Origin: Euleptes europaea
Taxonomy: Eukaryota > Chordata > Lepidosauria > Squamata > Sphaerodactylidae
Assembly: GCF_029931775.1 (NCBI RefSeq)
Contig: NC_079323.1
Location: 97,001 to 161,000 of the forward strand
Direction: 5' to 3'
DNA length: 64,000 nucleotides
Of the stretch, positions 25,801-36,239 are shown piece by piece. Position numbers and translations under genes: made by a program. Numbering within the stretch: position 1 is the first letter of the stretch; the number at the start of each line of letters is the position of its first letter. The notes beneath the pieces were generated by a model that ran no database searches, had not been told where the DNA came from, and saw only the letters and a list, made by a program, of their open reading frames with translations.

Positions 25801-28800
25801 AGGCAGGCAGATATCTGCCGCAAGTTCCATACTCAATAATCCCCAAGGCCTGCCTGGGCCCACTGGAATTGGGGTGGGGCTTCAGCCTTCTCCCCTGCAC
25901 CATTTCCCCAACTGCATCAGTCCGAGGGGGGGCGGTGTTTAAGATCACCACAGATGAGCTATATAAGAGTTGCCTCATCAGGGCAAATAGCAGTTCCCAA
26001 AGGTGGTTTCAGGAGTGCATGCATGTGTGAGAATGAAGCCCCTTGCTCCCTGCGTACAGGGGTCCCCATCCACGTCAGCCCCTCACTTGCCTGGGAATGC
26101 AGGTCTGAGCAGGGAACTCGCCGTGCCCGTCTGCTCACCAGCAAGGCGGTGTGGGTGGGGGAGGACACGCAGAATGTGCCCCCTGCGGTCAGAGGCTGCT
26201 CTCTGGCTGGGGAGGCTTTAGTTCAGGGGTGGGGAACCTTTTTTCCGCCAAGGGCCATTTGGATACTTATAACACCATTCGGGGGCCAAAATTATCAACT
26301 TAAAAATTAGCTGACCAAGCCCCAAGCAGGCAGCTGCCCCAGTTGACCCCCCCCCCATGTGGGCAAGCAGGCAGGCATCCAACCGGTGGCACACTCCCCC
26401 ACCTGGTGGCGCAGGATGGTCTGTTGCACCAGCCGGTCATAGAGTTGCTCCTGCTCCACATGGTTGGGGCCGAATTCTACAGCTGGCTCCTGCTACCTCT
26501 GCCTGTAGGGATGAAATGAGGACACACTGGCTAAGAACTCGCCCATGCGCATTCTGGCCCTGCCCCATTTAACCCCTCCAATGTCGCCACTTCCGCCCCC
26601 AGCCCTCTTCTAGTACAGAGGGAATACGTTTCTCCACAGCCTGGGTGGGAAAGGGTTAACACAGTTTCTTGGGCGGTCCTAGCAGCTCCATAGCTAATGA
26701 CTCTTCTGCAAGGGAGAAAAAAGGTTCCTTTTCTCTGCAAAACAAACTCACATCCGCCTTGAATAGGGGGCGGATCACCAGTCTTAGATCCTTCTGAGCT
26801 AGAGATCTACCAGGACCCACGAAGGGTAGAGGGGTAGGGGGGTGGGGCAGGAAGTGTGAGGGAACCGGAGGAACTTGACTGTGTGAGGGGAGCTGGGGAG
26901 GGGTGCATGGCTTGGGGGGGGCTGCGAGTGGCTGTGGCACCTACACTGACCTCTCATGGCAGGTGGTGGCTGATGACGTGGATCAAGGCCCCAATGGGCA
27001 GGTGACCTACATGATCAACCAGACACTGCCCATGAACGGGCTCTACCACATCAATGCACAAACAGGTTCTATCACCACAGCAGCCATTCTGGACAGGGAG
27101 ATCTGGGCTCAGACGCGGTAAGGCGGCCTCTCTTCTCCTCCCTCTCCGGAGCACCCGGGGCCCCCCACAGCAGCCACAGGAAGGGATGGCTGGAAGGGTG
27201 GGCTGGAGGACATGCCAGGCATGCTCCAGACCTCCTATGGGCTTCTGTGCCACATGTACCCTGCCGTGACCTCCACAGGCAAGCAGGGGCTCAGCGCCTG
27301 CCTCTCTCGAGGGGGCTGCGCCAAGCCACGGAGGCCCCCTGATGTGGCCATGCTTCCTTCACAGGCTGGTGCTGACCGCCACAGACAGAGGAAGTCCTCC
27401 CCTGGTGGGCTCGGCCACGCTGACCGTGGTGGTGATGGACGTGAATGACAACAACCCCACCATCCCCGCCCCCTGGGAGGTGCGGGTGCCTGAAAGTGAG
27501 TGGAGGGGGGAAGGGAGGGGGAAGAGGGATCCCTCCGTATTCCAAGCAATGCCCCGGGGGAGAGGGAGGCAGTTCTCGGGGGCCTGGCGCAAATTTATGC
27601 AGGGCTGTTCCTCTCTGCAGCCATTCCTTTGCATGCTTGGAGGGCTTCACGGGAGGCAGAGGGCAGCCCACCCCCGGGTGGGAACCCAGCATAAGCGTAA
27701 AGAGAAGAGTGTCACTGAGCACCCATGCTTCCCATCCCTGTTTAGAGATGGGGTACCCCCGAACAACATCCGTGGTGGGAAGTGGGCTAGCAGCAGGGCA
27801 GCATCCTTGGGTGGCACCGTCAGTCCTTAGCCAGAGCCAAAGGGTTGCTCACATCCTTCAGACCTCCGCCAGCTGGGCACTCTGGTCTTCCTGCCCCCCC
27901 TCCTCACTCAGCCCCTGAGCAGCTTCCAGCGGCTTCTGCCCTCCCCCTTGGGATAGCGAATGCCCAGAGGTGACGTGTTCCTCCCCACCCGTCCCCACAG
28001 ACACCCTCCTGGGCACGGAGATCACCATGGTGACCGGCAATGACGTGGACTCCGGCCCACTGCTCTCCTACCTGCTTGTGCTGGACAGCAGCGTGAGGGG
28101 CACCTTCGGCATCCTGCGCTACGGGGGCCGCATTATGCTGATGGGGCCGCTGGACTATGAGCAGCGTCGCCGCTACACCCTGACGGTGCGCGCCTCTGAC
28201 TCCCAGCACGAGACGGAGGCCAACGTCACCGTGCTGGTGGAAGACGTCAACGACAACGCGCCCCGCTTTGCCCAGGCCCTGTATCAGGTAGGGTGCCCCA
28301 GGGGTAGCCACACACCCTCCGCCCAGCCCCAGGGAGGCGGGAGTGCCTGCTGTGAGCCAGACAGTCTCTGGGGCCTGCTTCTGGGATGGGGCCGGAGCCA
28401 AGGGCAGCAAAACCGTGGCATCCTGTCGAAAGGCTGCTGAAGAGCAGTCGGCAGGCTCTGCCTTCCACACCAACACGGGGACAGCGCTGAAAGCTTGCCA
28501 GCCGGCAGAACTCAGCAGGCTTGGCAGACAAGAACAGCAGGCCCTTGCCCGTGGGCAGCTGATGGCTGGAGTGGCCCTGGAAGCCAGAGATGGCAGGCTG
28601 CAGGAGAAGAGGGGAGGGGGGCATCAGGGCCCCAGGACCAGCATAAGAGAACTGGGGCACAGTCGGTGGGTGGAAACAGGCCGCCGGGCTTGGCTCTGCG
28701 GAGCATATTGATCAGCTCCTGGCTATAGAGCGTCTCACTTGGGCTGCCCCCTCAGCCTGCCTCTTGCTACAGCCACCTCTAAAGGCAGGGACTTTGGAAA

Positions 28801-31800
28801 GCCTCTGGGGAGAGGGGCTGCCCCATAGCAGGGCCCCCACACAGCCTGTCCAAGGGCCAGGGAGCTCCTGGGAATGACGACACTGTTCTCTCGCCCTTCC
28901 TTCCAGGTGCTGCTGCCAGAGCACACCCCGGCTGGCAGCCCCATCCTGACGCTCAGTGCCACCGACCTGGACTCTGGCACCAATGGGGAAGTCACCTACC
29001 AACTGGCCACGCCCAGCCATGCCATTGCCATTGATCCACACAATGGTAGGAGAGCAGGGCCAGGAGAGGAGGCTTTCCATCAAGACTGGGGGGGAGGGGG
29101 ACCCCTTCCAAGTCACAGTCCGGTTTGCCAGGGATTCCCTCTGCCCCTTCCTCTTCCCTGATCGTGAACTTCAGACAAGCAAGCTCCAGGCCTGCGGGGC
29201 ATGCTGTCAGACCGTGGGGTGGCTGGCACAGACCCTCTTCCTGCCTGCCCAGGATGTGGTGGCAGGCTGCCAGCTCCTCCCCAATGGGGGGGTGGGGCTG
29301 GGGGTTTCTCCGCCCGTCTGTTCTTGCAGCCGTTTCTCTCCTCCAGAGCCTTAACCGCTCCTTCTCCTGCCTCGTAGGCACCCTCTTCACCACACAGCCC
29401 CTCCTTCTGGAGCCAGGGCCCCCCACGCTGGACGTGCGGGTGGAGGCCCATGACGGGGGCTCTCCCAAACTCTCGACCTGGACCACTGTGCAAATCCAGG
29501 TGCTGGATGTGAATGACCACGGACCTCAGTTCTCGCAGCCATGCTACAACGCCAGCGTGCCCGAAGACCAGCGCCCGGGCACCACAGTGCTCACCCTGCA
29601 TGCCACAGACGGCGACGTCGCCCGGGACAACGCGGCCGTGGACTACACCATCGTCAGTGGGAACAGCGGGCACACGTTCCAGCTGGAGGGCCAGGTGGGC
29701 GGGGCCAGCGCCTTGGTCCTGGTTGAGCCCCTGGACTTTGAGGCGGTGGCGCTCTATAACCTGACCGTGGCAGTGACTGACCGAGGCGTGCCTCAGCACA
29801 GTGCCGTCGTGCTGGTTGTTCTCACCGTGCTGGATGCCAACGACAACCCGCCGGTGTTTGGCCGCCCCACCTACCACATGGCTGTGAGTGAGAGCGCTGC
29901 CCCCGGAACAGAGCTCCTCCGCGTGGCTGCCCATGACCCCGACTCGGGCACCCACGGCCAGGTCCACTACCGCATCAGCTCTGGGGACCCCGGCGGGCTC
30001 TTCCACGTGCACCCCTCCACCGGAGCCCTTCGCCTCTCCAAGAGCCTGGACTGTGAAGAGCAGGCCCAGCACATCCTGGTGGTGCAGGCCTCGGATGGGG
30101 CAGGCGGGCACTTCGCACTGGCCTCGGTCACCATTGAGGTAAAGGACGTCAATGACAACACCCCCTACTTTCCCCGGGAGTTGTTGAGCACCAGCCTGCG
30201 GGAGAACCTGCCCCCTGGCAGCTTGGTCACCACCGTGCAGGCCGTCGACACAGACGTGGGCGTCTTTGGGGAGCTGCGTTACGCCCTGCTGCGGACGGAG
30301 GGGTGGGAGGCCTTCAGCATCAACAGCACTTCCGGGGCACTGCACTCCCGGCTGCCTTTTGACTACGAGCGCAGCAAGGCGGTCCAGCTGCAGGTCCAAG
30401 CCACGGATGCAGGGAACGCCTCAGCCACCGTCACCGTGCGCGTTCTGGTGACCGGCGAGGACGAGTACGACCCAGTCTTCCTCAGTCCAGCCTTCAGCTT
30501 TGAGGTTCCCGAAGGGGCACGCAAGGGGCACAGTATTGGGCACGTGGTGGCCACCGATGAGGACGAGGGCCCGGACGGGGTGGTGCTCTACACCTTGACT
30601 AAGCCATCCCCCTTCTTTGGGATCAACCAGACGAGCGGCACCGTCTACCTCCGTGTCGACAGCCAGGTGCCGGCAGGCAGTCCTCCCAAGCGGGAGCCGC
30701 GAGAGATGGTGCTGGAGGTGCAGGCCCATGGGCCCCTGCCTGCCTCCCGCTCCACCACTGCCCAAGTCACCATCGACGTCACGCACACCTCCTTTGGGCT
30801 GGTGCCCGACCTCAACCTGCTGCTGGTGGTGGCGGTGGCAGCCTCACTCGGCGTGGTGGTGTTGTTGGCTGCTGTGGCCATTGTGTTGGCCCTCGTCCGC
30901 TCTCGACAAGACCATGGCCATAAAGAGACGGACTTGGCCCACGTGAAGAGCGCCTCATTGCAGAAGTTGGGCCACGCTGAGCCAGCCCTGCCTGGTGGGG
31001 ACTGCCTCTACCACGAGGCGCTGCCTGGCTATGGCACGGAGCCCGCTGGGCCCTACGCCAGAGGGGGATCGCTGGACCCCTCCCACTCAAGCGGCCGTGG
31101 CTCCGCGGAGGCAGCTGAGGATGACGAGATCCGCATGATCAACGAGTGCCCCCGCATGTCCAGCGTCACCTCTTCCCTGCAGGAGCATTTGGCTGCCCGA
31201 GGGCCAGACTCCGGGATCCAGACGGATGCTGATCGCCTCTCGGACGTGTCTTGCGAGCCAGCCACTCTCGACGCATCCCACTGGTTCAAGAACAGGAAGG
31301 GGCCCGGCCTGCTGCTGCCCGGGCAGCCCCCGCAGCACTACCGGGACGATGGGGGCGGTAGCGTGGCCTACTTGGGGACTGGCTGTGGCCTCAACATCTC
31401 AGCCACCAAAGACTATTCCTTTCCAGAGGACGGGAAGCCATGCGTGGACGGCTCCCTCACGGCCATTGTGGCAAGTGATGAGGAGCTCCGTGGCAGCTAC
31501 AACTGGGATTACCTGCTCAACTGGTGCCCCCAATTCCAGCCGCTGGCCAGCGTCTTCACAGAGATTGCGCGCCTCAAGGACGAGAGCTCCCTGCGCAAGC
31601 CCTTCCCCACCAAACCCAAGCCCCGCATCGACCCACCACCCCTCATCACCTCAGTCGCACACCCCAGCGCCAAGTCTGTGCCCCCCAAGCCCGCCGTGGG
31701 CCGGGCCTTCCCCCACCTCTCCTCGCTACGACGTTCACCCATCAGCCACGAGGGCTCGCTGTCTTCGGCTGCCATGTCACCCAGCTTTTCCCCCTCACTG

Positions 31801-31923
31801 TCGCCCCTAGCTGCTCGCTCCCCTGTTGTCTCGCCCTTCGGGGTTTCCCAGGGCCCCTCCGCCTCCGCCATAAGCACTGAGCACTCCTCAGAGACCCCTG
31901 ATGGGGCTGAGCTCCGCATCTAG
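7837..31923 (+). CDS. DCHS1: Dachsous-1 protocadherin (DCHS1), C-terminal 2655 aa, 5' end outside window
   Basis: Giant atypical cadherin that binds FAT4 between neighbouring cells in planar polarity and Hippo-linked growth control. Exons (all GT-AG, phases consistent): 7837-8025, 8338-8569, 8800-9036, 10362-11366, 11488-11675, 12078-12174, 13952-14109, 14764-15601, 18937-19176, 20285-20410, 20896-21105, 21411-22274, 23196-23309, 25447-25658, 26963-27117, 27365-27495, 28001-28287, 28907-29045, 29378-31923. About 22 cadherin repeats are visible through calcium-linker motifs (DxNDNxPxF, for example DINDNAPAF and DENDNAPTF) and LDRE and ATDxDxG strands. Some linkers are degenerate ([22 protein letters not shown]). 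A hydrophobic transmembrane segment lies near 30820-30885, followed by a Ser/Pro-rich cytoplasmic tail of about 340 residues with the [12 protein letters not shown] block and C-terminal GAELRI. Human DCHS1 is 3298 aa, so about 640 residues are missing upstream. The donor after 11675 (GTTGGG) is weak. The frame is open throughout. Confidence 0.95.
9373..9640. repeat. Inverted (foldback) pair of GGATCAGACC-core repeats
   Basis: A + copy (9373 to about 9478, CACTGGATCAGACCAGTGAG) abuts a minus copy (about 9478-9640, whose reverse complement starts AAGAGCCCCGCTGGGTC). The outer roughly 90 bases of both arms align as inverted repeats, for example ACAGCGGCCAGCCAGTT against ACAGCAGCCAGCCCGTT. The pair could fold into a long hairpin in the DCHS1 intron between 9037 and 10361. 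Confidence 0.6.
10108..10325 (+). repeat. tRNA-derived SINE with intact A box, sense
   Basis: The head contains TGGCTCAGTGG, a perfect pol III A box (TRGYNNARYGG), and CATTCAATCTCC, a decayed B box. The body contains GAAAGACC..GCCTGAGACC, GAGCCGCTGCCGGTC and the end GATTCAGTATAAGGCAGCTT. The 3' end is only about 40 bases before the acceptor of the exon at 10362, so it sits in the branch-point and polypyrimidine region. Further tails of this family lie at 5005, 46545 and 51632. Confidence 0.8.
12355..12475 (-). repeat. GGATCAGACC-core repeat fragment, minus
   Basis: The reverse complement reads AAGAACAGCCCTGCTGGATC and then CCAGCATCCTGTTTC, the 5' part of the family. It is followed at 12480-12600 by a TACCTTGCAAGGTTGTTTTGGAGATAAAAC-type L2-like SINE tail (two blocks), and a decayed tRNA-like head may lie at 12255-12310. 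Confidence 0.5.
12640..13645 (-). repeat. L2-type LINE, about 1 kb of RT to 3' end, antisense
   Basis: On the minus strand the order of reverse-transcriptase landmarks is correct. [20 protein letters not shown] comes from about 13645, then YVDAAQLC (a decayed YVDDTQLY catalytic block, near 13555), [12 protein letters not shown] (near 13450) and, at the 3' end, LWNSLPRDI (near 12800). This is the longest L2 copy in the window. It lies in the DCHS1 intron 12175-13951, opposite the gene. The catalytic DD has decayed and several stops interrupt the frame. Confidence 0.8.
13825..13915 (-). repeat. SINE body fragment, antisense
   Basis: A short match (ACAATAGCCCTGTGAGGTAG, then GGCTCAGAG) to the body of the tRNA SINEs at 19625 and 51232. 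No head is left. It ends about 35 bases before the exon at 13952. Confidence 0.5.
15668..16505 (-). repeat. CR1 LINE, RT catalytic region to 3' end, antisense
   Basis: The 3' terminus at 15669 is the CR1-type tail, which on the minus strand ends in ATTCTATGATTCTA-like octamers. The minus frame reads [20 protein letters not shown], then [30 protein letters not shown]. The YADD catalytic box is intact, but the copy is truncated upstream and the frame downstream (15670-16240) is decayed. It lies in the DCHS1 intron 15602-18936. Confidence 0.9.
16506..16720 (-). repeat. Second CR1 3'-end copy, antisense, abutting the first
   Basis: The block ACCACCAGGGTCATCTACTC followed by AATGCAGGAAATTCACAACT repeats the 3' tail seen at 15680-15750, so a separate CR1 3' end begins here. 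It runs through a 3'UTR-like GGAAGCAATTTTCCTCCAGG block to about 16720. Confidence 0.75.
16745..17850 (+). repeat. CR1 LINE with internal deletion, sense, head-to-head with the minus copies
   Basis: The + frame reads [14 protein letters not shown] (about 16935-16980), then [12 protein letters not shown], then jumps to [34 protein letters not shown] and [11 protein letters not shown]. The jump removes the PQGSVLGP to YADD region, so the copy has lost its catalytic core yet keeps a long open frame (16908-17573). The 3'UTR ends with TTCCAACTCTTATGATTCTA at 17850. The copy faces 15668-16720 and forms an inverted CR1 cluster. Confidence 0.9.
17860..18305 (-). repeat. L2-type LINE, RT C-terminal region, antisense
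   Basis: The minus strand gives [58 protein letters not shown] and LQLVQN, the typical L2 C-terminal order. It directly follows the CR1 3' end at 17850, which suggests the CR1 inserted at or within it. Confidence 0.85.
19625..19860 (-). repeat. tRNA-derived SINE, antisense
   Basis: The + strand shows TATATGCCAACTTTCTCTAC, CAAACCAGCTTACAATCACC, CCCTGTGAGGTAGGTGGGGC and ends in TTCTCTTAACCACTGCACTG, the reverse complement of a TGGTTAAG A-box region. The same family occurs nearly full length at 51232-51530. Confidence 0.75.
20010..20246 (-). repeat. Full-length tRNA-derived SINE, antisense
   Basis: On the minus strand the head reads GGTGTGGCACAGTGG (a perfect A box TGGCACAGTGG), then CCCAGGTTCAAATCTCC (good B box). 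The body has GACCTTGGGCCAGTCACA and CCCACCTACCTCAGAG, and a tail ends in ATTAATTAATAAATA. Head-to-tail completeness and clear promoter boxes suggest one of the younger SINEs here. It ends 38 bases before the exon at 20285. Confidence 0.85.
22275..23195. other. DCHS1 intron without recognised repeats
   Basis: GC-rich intronic sequence with a C-run polypyrimidine tract before the acceptor at 23195. The frames are Pro/Gly/Ala low-complexity shadows. I see no RNA gene, repeat or exon. Confidence 0.5.
23665..23880 (+). repeat. GGATCAGACC-core dispersed repeat, sense
   Basis: It begins AGAAGAGCCCGGCTGGATG and continues CAGTTCCTGTCCCACAGAGC, AGAGGCCGAGGCCTTCCCTT, with weakening identity to about 23880, where a CR1 tail begins. 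Confidence 0.6.
23886..24720 (-). repeat. CR1 LINE, RT domain to 3' end, antisense
   Basis: The 3' tail at 23889 (AGAATCATAGAGTTGGAAGG) is followed, reading upstream on the minus strand, by [50 protein letters not shown] and [20 protein letters not shown]. These are the full palm and finger landmarks of CR1 reverse transcriptase. The FADD box is present, but the segment between RT C-terminus and 3'UTR is deleted and the 5' end is truncated. It lies in the DCHS1 intron 23310-25446. Confidence 0.9.
25080..25395 (-). repeat. Candidate solo LTR (fossil), antisense
   Basis: On the minus strand a TG start, a TATATAG box followed by a GTAAATAAACAAC poly(A) signal, and a CA end give an LTR-like plan of about 315 bp. 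No flanking retroviral internal region is visible. The family is unassigned and the age cannot be judged from one copy. The call rests on architecture only. Confidence 0.3.
26224..26640. mobile_element. hAT-like DNA transposon remnant
   Basis: It starts with CAGGGGTGGGGAACC, a hAT-type terminal inverted repeat, followed by the GCCAAGGGCCATTTGG block typical of non-autonomous squamate hAT elements. A matching inverted end is not visible, so it is probably truncated. It lies in the DCHS1 intron 25659-26962. The right boundary is a guess. Confidence 0.4.
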
Positions 31924-33720
31924 GATGGGCTGGATGGGCTTTCCTCTGGTGGGGCCGGAGACCCGCTGGGACCAGGCCTGCTTTTTTTGGAACTGTGGGG
32001 CTCCAGCAGGCAGGGACCCTCCCTAGGACCGCTGGGGGCTGCAGACGGGGGTTGTTCCTCTCTGGACCCTCCTCCTCCACACTGCGAAGGGATTGCGTGC
32101 AGGGAGGATGGAGAAACCTCCCTTTCCAGACAGTGCTCTCGCTGAAGAGAGAAGGAAGACGACGAGAGGTTGAGGGCCCGGCGGGACGTTCCGTAAGCGC
32201 CAGGGCCCCTGTCCTGCCCACCTAGCATTGCCTCCCCCACACCGTGCATAGAAGTTGCTGTTGGTGGCCCTGCTTCCCAGCCCTGTCCCTCCCCCCCCCC
32301 CGCCCCTTCACACAGACGCCGCTGTTCTCCGTGGCTGGGCCTCCCTGCAGCTTCCTGCGCACGTCCTGGACGGGTTGAGCTGGGCTCCGACCAGCGCAGC
32401 TGAGGCGCTGCTCCGCTCCCGAGAAACAGCACCGACAAGCATGGCTGTCACCTGGCCCTGCAAGAAGACGTGCGTGGCCAGAGCAGGCACAGGCCTGGAG
32501 AGTGGGAGGCAGAGGAAGCCCCTCTGGGCCTGGACCTGAGCGCAAGAACAGCTCTGGCAACCTCCACAGCCTGGCTTCAGCTCTCCTTGTGTACCAAGGG
32601 GCCCGCCCGGCGGCCTGCTCTCACTTCACAGGTGACACATGCACCCATGCTGGGGGGGGGGCTGGTTTCCCCCCTAGGAAGAGGGTACCTTGGCCTAACT
32701 GCATGTTCCCAGACAGCGTGGCCCCCAAATGTGTCAGAGAAACAAGAGGCACAGCCTGAGATCTCCAGGCTGTGCAGCCCTGAGCCTCTCTCTTTCGTCC
32801 GCTTGAGTTGGGGGGTCTTTTCTCCTCCACAGCCCTCCGGAGCAATAACTCACCCCCCAGTGTAGACTAACGTTTTGCAACAGCCAGGGCTCAGAGCTCC
32901 CCTCCCAGAGAACCAGGGGCAAGCAGCGGCACGCTTCCCCCGCGCAGTGGAAATAGGAGCCGGGTGGCAAAGCCATGCGGGAGGAAGCAGGAGGGGGCCG
33001 CTGCCCAGAGGGGCGGGGAGTCAAATGGGCGATTGCTGCAGGAGGCCGAAGAAAGCAGGCCTCTGGGGAAGAAGCGTGGGAGGGGTCCAGCTGTCTGATG
33101 CGGGGGGTGGGAGACCAGGCCTCGCTTGCTCCCTGTCCACGTGCCACACAACAACCCTTCCCCAGCATGAATTAGTGCCACGGATGTTGGCAGTTCTTGG
33201 TACGTGCTCTGGTGCTATTAACTGCACAGGCAGAAGTTCAGCAGGTCAGGCTTTCCCCATCACTGCATGTCAGCACAGGGTCCCAGGCGTCGCCCTCTGG
33301 GGCGGCTGAAGGGGGCCTTCTCGGGCCTTGCTATGGGGAGTTGAGGGCAGCTCTGGGGGGCAGGAACAAGCCACGACCAGGAACACCCGCTCTGCCAGGT
33401 GGGCGGGGGCTCCTTCACTGTTCCTCCACAGGACACTGCCTGTGTCCCTGTCCAAAGCACAGCCCCGCTGGCCACACGCCCACCCCCCACGCCCACCTGG
33501 CCCCCCTCCTGCCTCCTGCCCCACCGGGACCCCACCTATTTATTGCCGTCTCTTCCCTGTTTCAGTCATTTGTATCTTTTTGTATCACTGAGGTGCACAT
33601 GAGTCTTGGGCGCTGCTCACCTGCCCCCCCTGTTTTTTTGGGGGAGGGGGAGGGGGAGCCCAATCCTAAGTGCCAAGTTTTCTAAGTAATGCCTTAATAA
33701 ACTACACCATGTTTGTACAG
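31924..33720 (+). terminator. DCHS1: DCHS1 3'UTR and poly(A) signal
   Basis: The stop codon TAG at 31921-31923 is followed by about 1.8 kb without repeats. The canonical AATAAA at 33696-33701 lies about 20 bases before a probable cleavage region near 33720. A T-rich island near 33535-33600 stands out from the GC-rich surroundings and could be a conserved 3'UTR element. Confidence 0.8.
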
Positions 33721-34784
33721 ACTTAGCCTGTTCCCTGGCATGGGGGGGGGGGGTCCAGCCCAGCACAAGGGCACATTTGGGAGGGGTAGGAGCGGATTGT
33801 GCCAGCTCCCTGCATGCCAGGAGAGATGGCCGAGGCTCTGTTGGCAGTTCTGGGCAGAGACCCCGGTGCAAGGGGCAGGAGGTGAACAGAAGATGCTGTC
33901 CCGGGCAGCCCCCCCCCCTGAACTAGTTGCTCTGCGTCACACAGGGCAGCGCCCAGTCAGGGGAGCCAGCTGTGATTCTAAGGCACCAAGGAAGCTTTTG
34001 TCTGGGCCTGGCAGCAGCTGGCCATCTTTGCCACACACCAGAGCCCTTGGGGGCTGTGTTTGGGCTAGCAATGGAGGGGATATTAAAAGGCCTTTGGGGT
34101 GGATGGGGGGCCGAGAGAGATAGCCAAAGGCCACCACAGAGAGAGCTGCCAAAGAGGCGGAGGGGGAGGGCAGACAGTTTCCTGCTGCAAGGGGTGTGCT
34201 GGGAAGGGGGGGGTTTGGCAGCACCAACTCCAGACCTTCCTCCCCCCCCCCCCCAAGAAGTCTGGTTTCTCTGGCAGCTTTCTCCAGCAGTGGCCTTTCT
34301 CAGAGCCTCCGTCGCTGGGTTGCTCCGGTCGTGGGCAGCCCACCCACCCCGGCATTTGGGGAAAAGGGACAGAAACCGCAAAGGCATGGAACACTTTACC
34401 TTGGTCCGTAAGAAGGGAACCACCCTGGCCCAGCATATGGGCAGGGAGGGCGGAGCCAGGAGCCGCACAAACTGTCTATAGGGGCAATGGAGGGCACCAC
34501 CCGAGAGCACGACTGGGCTCGGCCCCCCCCTTGAGACGAAGGTGTGAAGCTGAAGCCCCGAGCCAGCCTGACCAGGCAATTGACGGCACACGAGTCAATC
34601 TCTGGGCAAAAAGCGGTGATGTTATCCTTCCCAAGGGAGTTTGAGAATTGGGTCGGAAGGCCAATGATTGCAATTGTCCTTGGCAGCAGGATGCCCTAGT
34701 CGTGGGCCACAAACTTGCCAAACGCTGGCTCTCTTTAAAAAATGTACTCCTTGGCAGGGCATCCCATTGTTTGTGTTGTTTTTT

Positions 34785-34955
34785 GCACACAAGTCACAGC
34801 TGACGTATGGCCAACCCTGCAGAGTTTTCAAGGCAAGAGGCGTTGGGGTTTTTTGTTTTTTGCCATGGCCAGCATCTGCGTAGCGTCCCTGGACTTCCTG
34901 GGTGGTTTCCCATCCAAATACTTGCCAGGATCGGGGCCTGGGCTGTATTCCCATA
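34785..34955 (-). repeat. 5S rRNA-derived SINE, truncated, antisense
   Basis: On the minus strand AGTATTTGGATGGGAAACC matches 5S rRNA box C (TTGGATGGGAGACC) and runs into the conserved body (CCCAGGAAGTCCAGGG.ACGCTACGCAGA) and end (AAAACTCTGCAGGG, CAGCTGTGACTTG). The upstream 5S A-box portion is missing in this copy. Two more complete copies lie at 46301 and 50030. Confidence 0.7.
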
Positions 34956-35159
34956 GGGAATATGTTCCCAGATTGCTTTCAAGGGGCATAGGGAAATAGC
35001 CTGCACAATGTTGGCAAAGGTGGCGCACAATGGGACAAAACATCCTAACTTTAAATATACGCTGATGGCGTCAGCTTGCTGAGACGGAAAGAGATCCGAG
35101 GGTTATTTATTCAGTTATTAAAACAGTCACATCCTGCCTGTCCTCTTGGTTATAGTGGA

Positions 35160-35530
35160 TATGTTGGCTTAGACCGTGGCAGTGGTCAAAAAGGCAAACT
35201 CAGTGCTGGAGAATAAGATGGCCAATATTGCAACGCATGACCGTGTGCCGTTCTGATCTTGGTGTCTTTCTTTGCCGTGACCGATAAGAACATAAACCTC
35301 TGTCGTGTCTCTTTTCTAAACTGAAAAGCCCCGGACTCTTCAGACTCTCCTTGCAGGGAAGGTGCTCCAACCCCTGAATCCTCTGGGTTGTCCTCGCCGG
35401 TACTGTTTCCAGCTCTGCAGCGACCTTTTGGAGATACGGTGACCAGAACTGCCCCCAGCATCCCAAAGGAGGATACGCCATAGATCTGTTCAGGGGCATT
35501 ATAATATCGGCTATCTTATTTTCAATCCTT
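35160..35530 (-). repeat. Old CR1-like LINE fragment, antisense
   Basis: Minus-strand translation contains GCWGQFWSPYLQK, then RTTQRIQGLEHLPCKESLKS and FSLEKRHDRG, which follow the CR1 C-terminal order (QFWSPYLQKD..VQRRATRMI.GL..ERLK..FSLEKRRLRGD). It is more diverged than the other CR1 copies, so older. Confidence 0.6.
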
Positions 35531-35544
35531 TTCCTAATCATTTC

Positions 35545-35960
35545 CCTAATAACAGGTTTGCAGGGGAGCTCAAATCCTCGCCCGCCACCCTGGGGAATAA
35601 GCAAGCCTAGCACAGAGGGCCCCCACCCCACCCCCAATGCTTCTCCAAGACCAACAGCCTCTGGACAGGGAAGATCCGCGGCTCATCGTCGATTGCTCGA
35701 GCACAGAGCTGGATTTAATGTTAAATTTATTGACTTCCTCGATCTCCCTCCTTTCTCCCGAATGGGGACACAACGCAGCCTACTACACAGCTTCCCCCTC
35801 CATTTTTTTCTCACAACCACCCCCCTGGGAGGTAGGCCAGGCTGGGAGTGTGTTCCATGGCCTGAGACCCCGCACCGGCACCCTTCTGTGCCTGTGGGAG
35901 GATTCCAACCCGGCCCTCCCGCAATCTCCAGGCAGCATCCAAGAGCTGCAGCGCCCGAGG
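35545..35960 (-). repeat. Inverted-repeat arm 1 (SINE plus shared tail), minus
   Basis: The reverse complement has a tRNA-SINE-like part (GGGAGGGCCGGGTTGGAATC, then GGTGCCGGTGCGGGGTCT) followed by a tail shared with 39895-40295: AGTCAATAAATTTAACATTA, GATCTTCCCTGTCCAGAGGC, GCATTGGGGGTGGGGTGGGG. The tail goes well beyond a normal SINE end. The two arms flank the TPP1 promoter and exons 1-3. Confidence 0.75.
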
Positions 35961-36081
35961 AACCCGCCAACCCCCCCCCCCCGGGCCTTCCTGGGCTCTC
36001 TTCCAAAGAGGGAACCGAAACCTGCCTGGGCCGGAGGGGCCTCCGAAAGGATGGTTGGCGCCTCTGGAGTTGAAACAGACC

Positions 36082-36104
36082 TTGATTGATTGATTGATTG
36101 ATTG
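36082..36104 (+). repeat. (TTGA)n microsatellite
   Basis: About five to six perfect TTGA units just upstream of the TPP1 CpG-rich promoter. Confidence 0.8.
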
Positions 36105-36239
36105 GCCCCTTGCCCCCAAGGAGGTGGGTGGGCGTGGCAGCCAGCATCGTTGGGAGGGGCGTGGCCAGGAGGGCTTTCCCCTCCCCCCCCCCACCGGGGC
36201 ATTGGCCATTCTGCCCTGAAGCATGTTTTTAATACGGTG

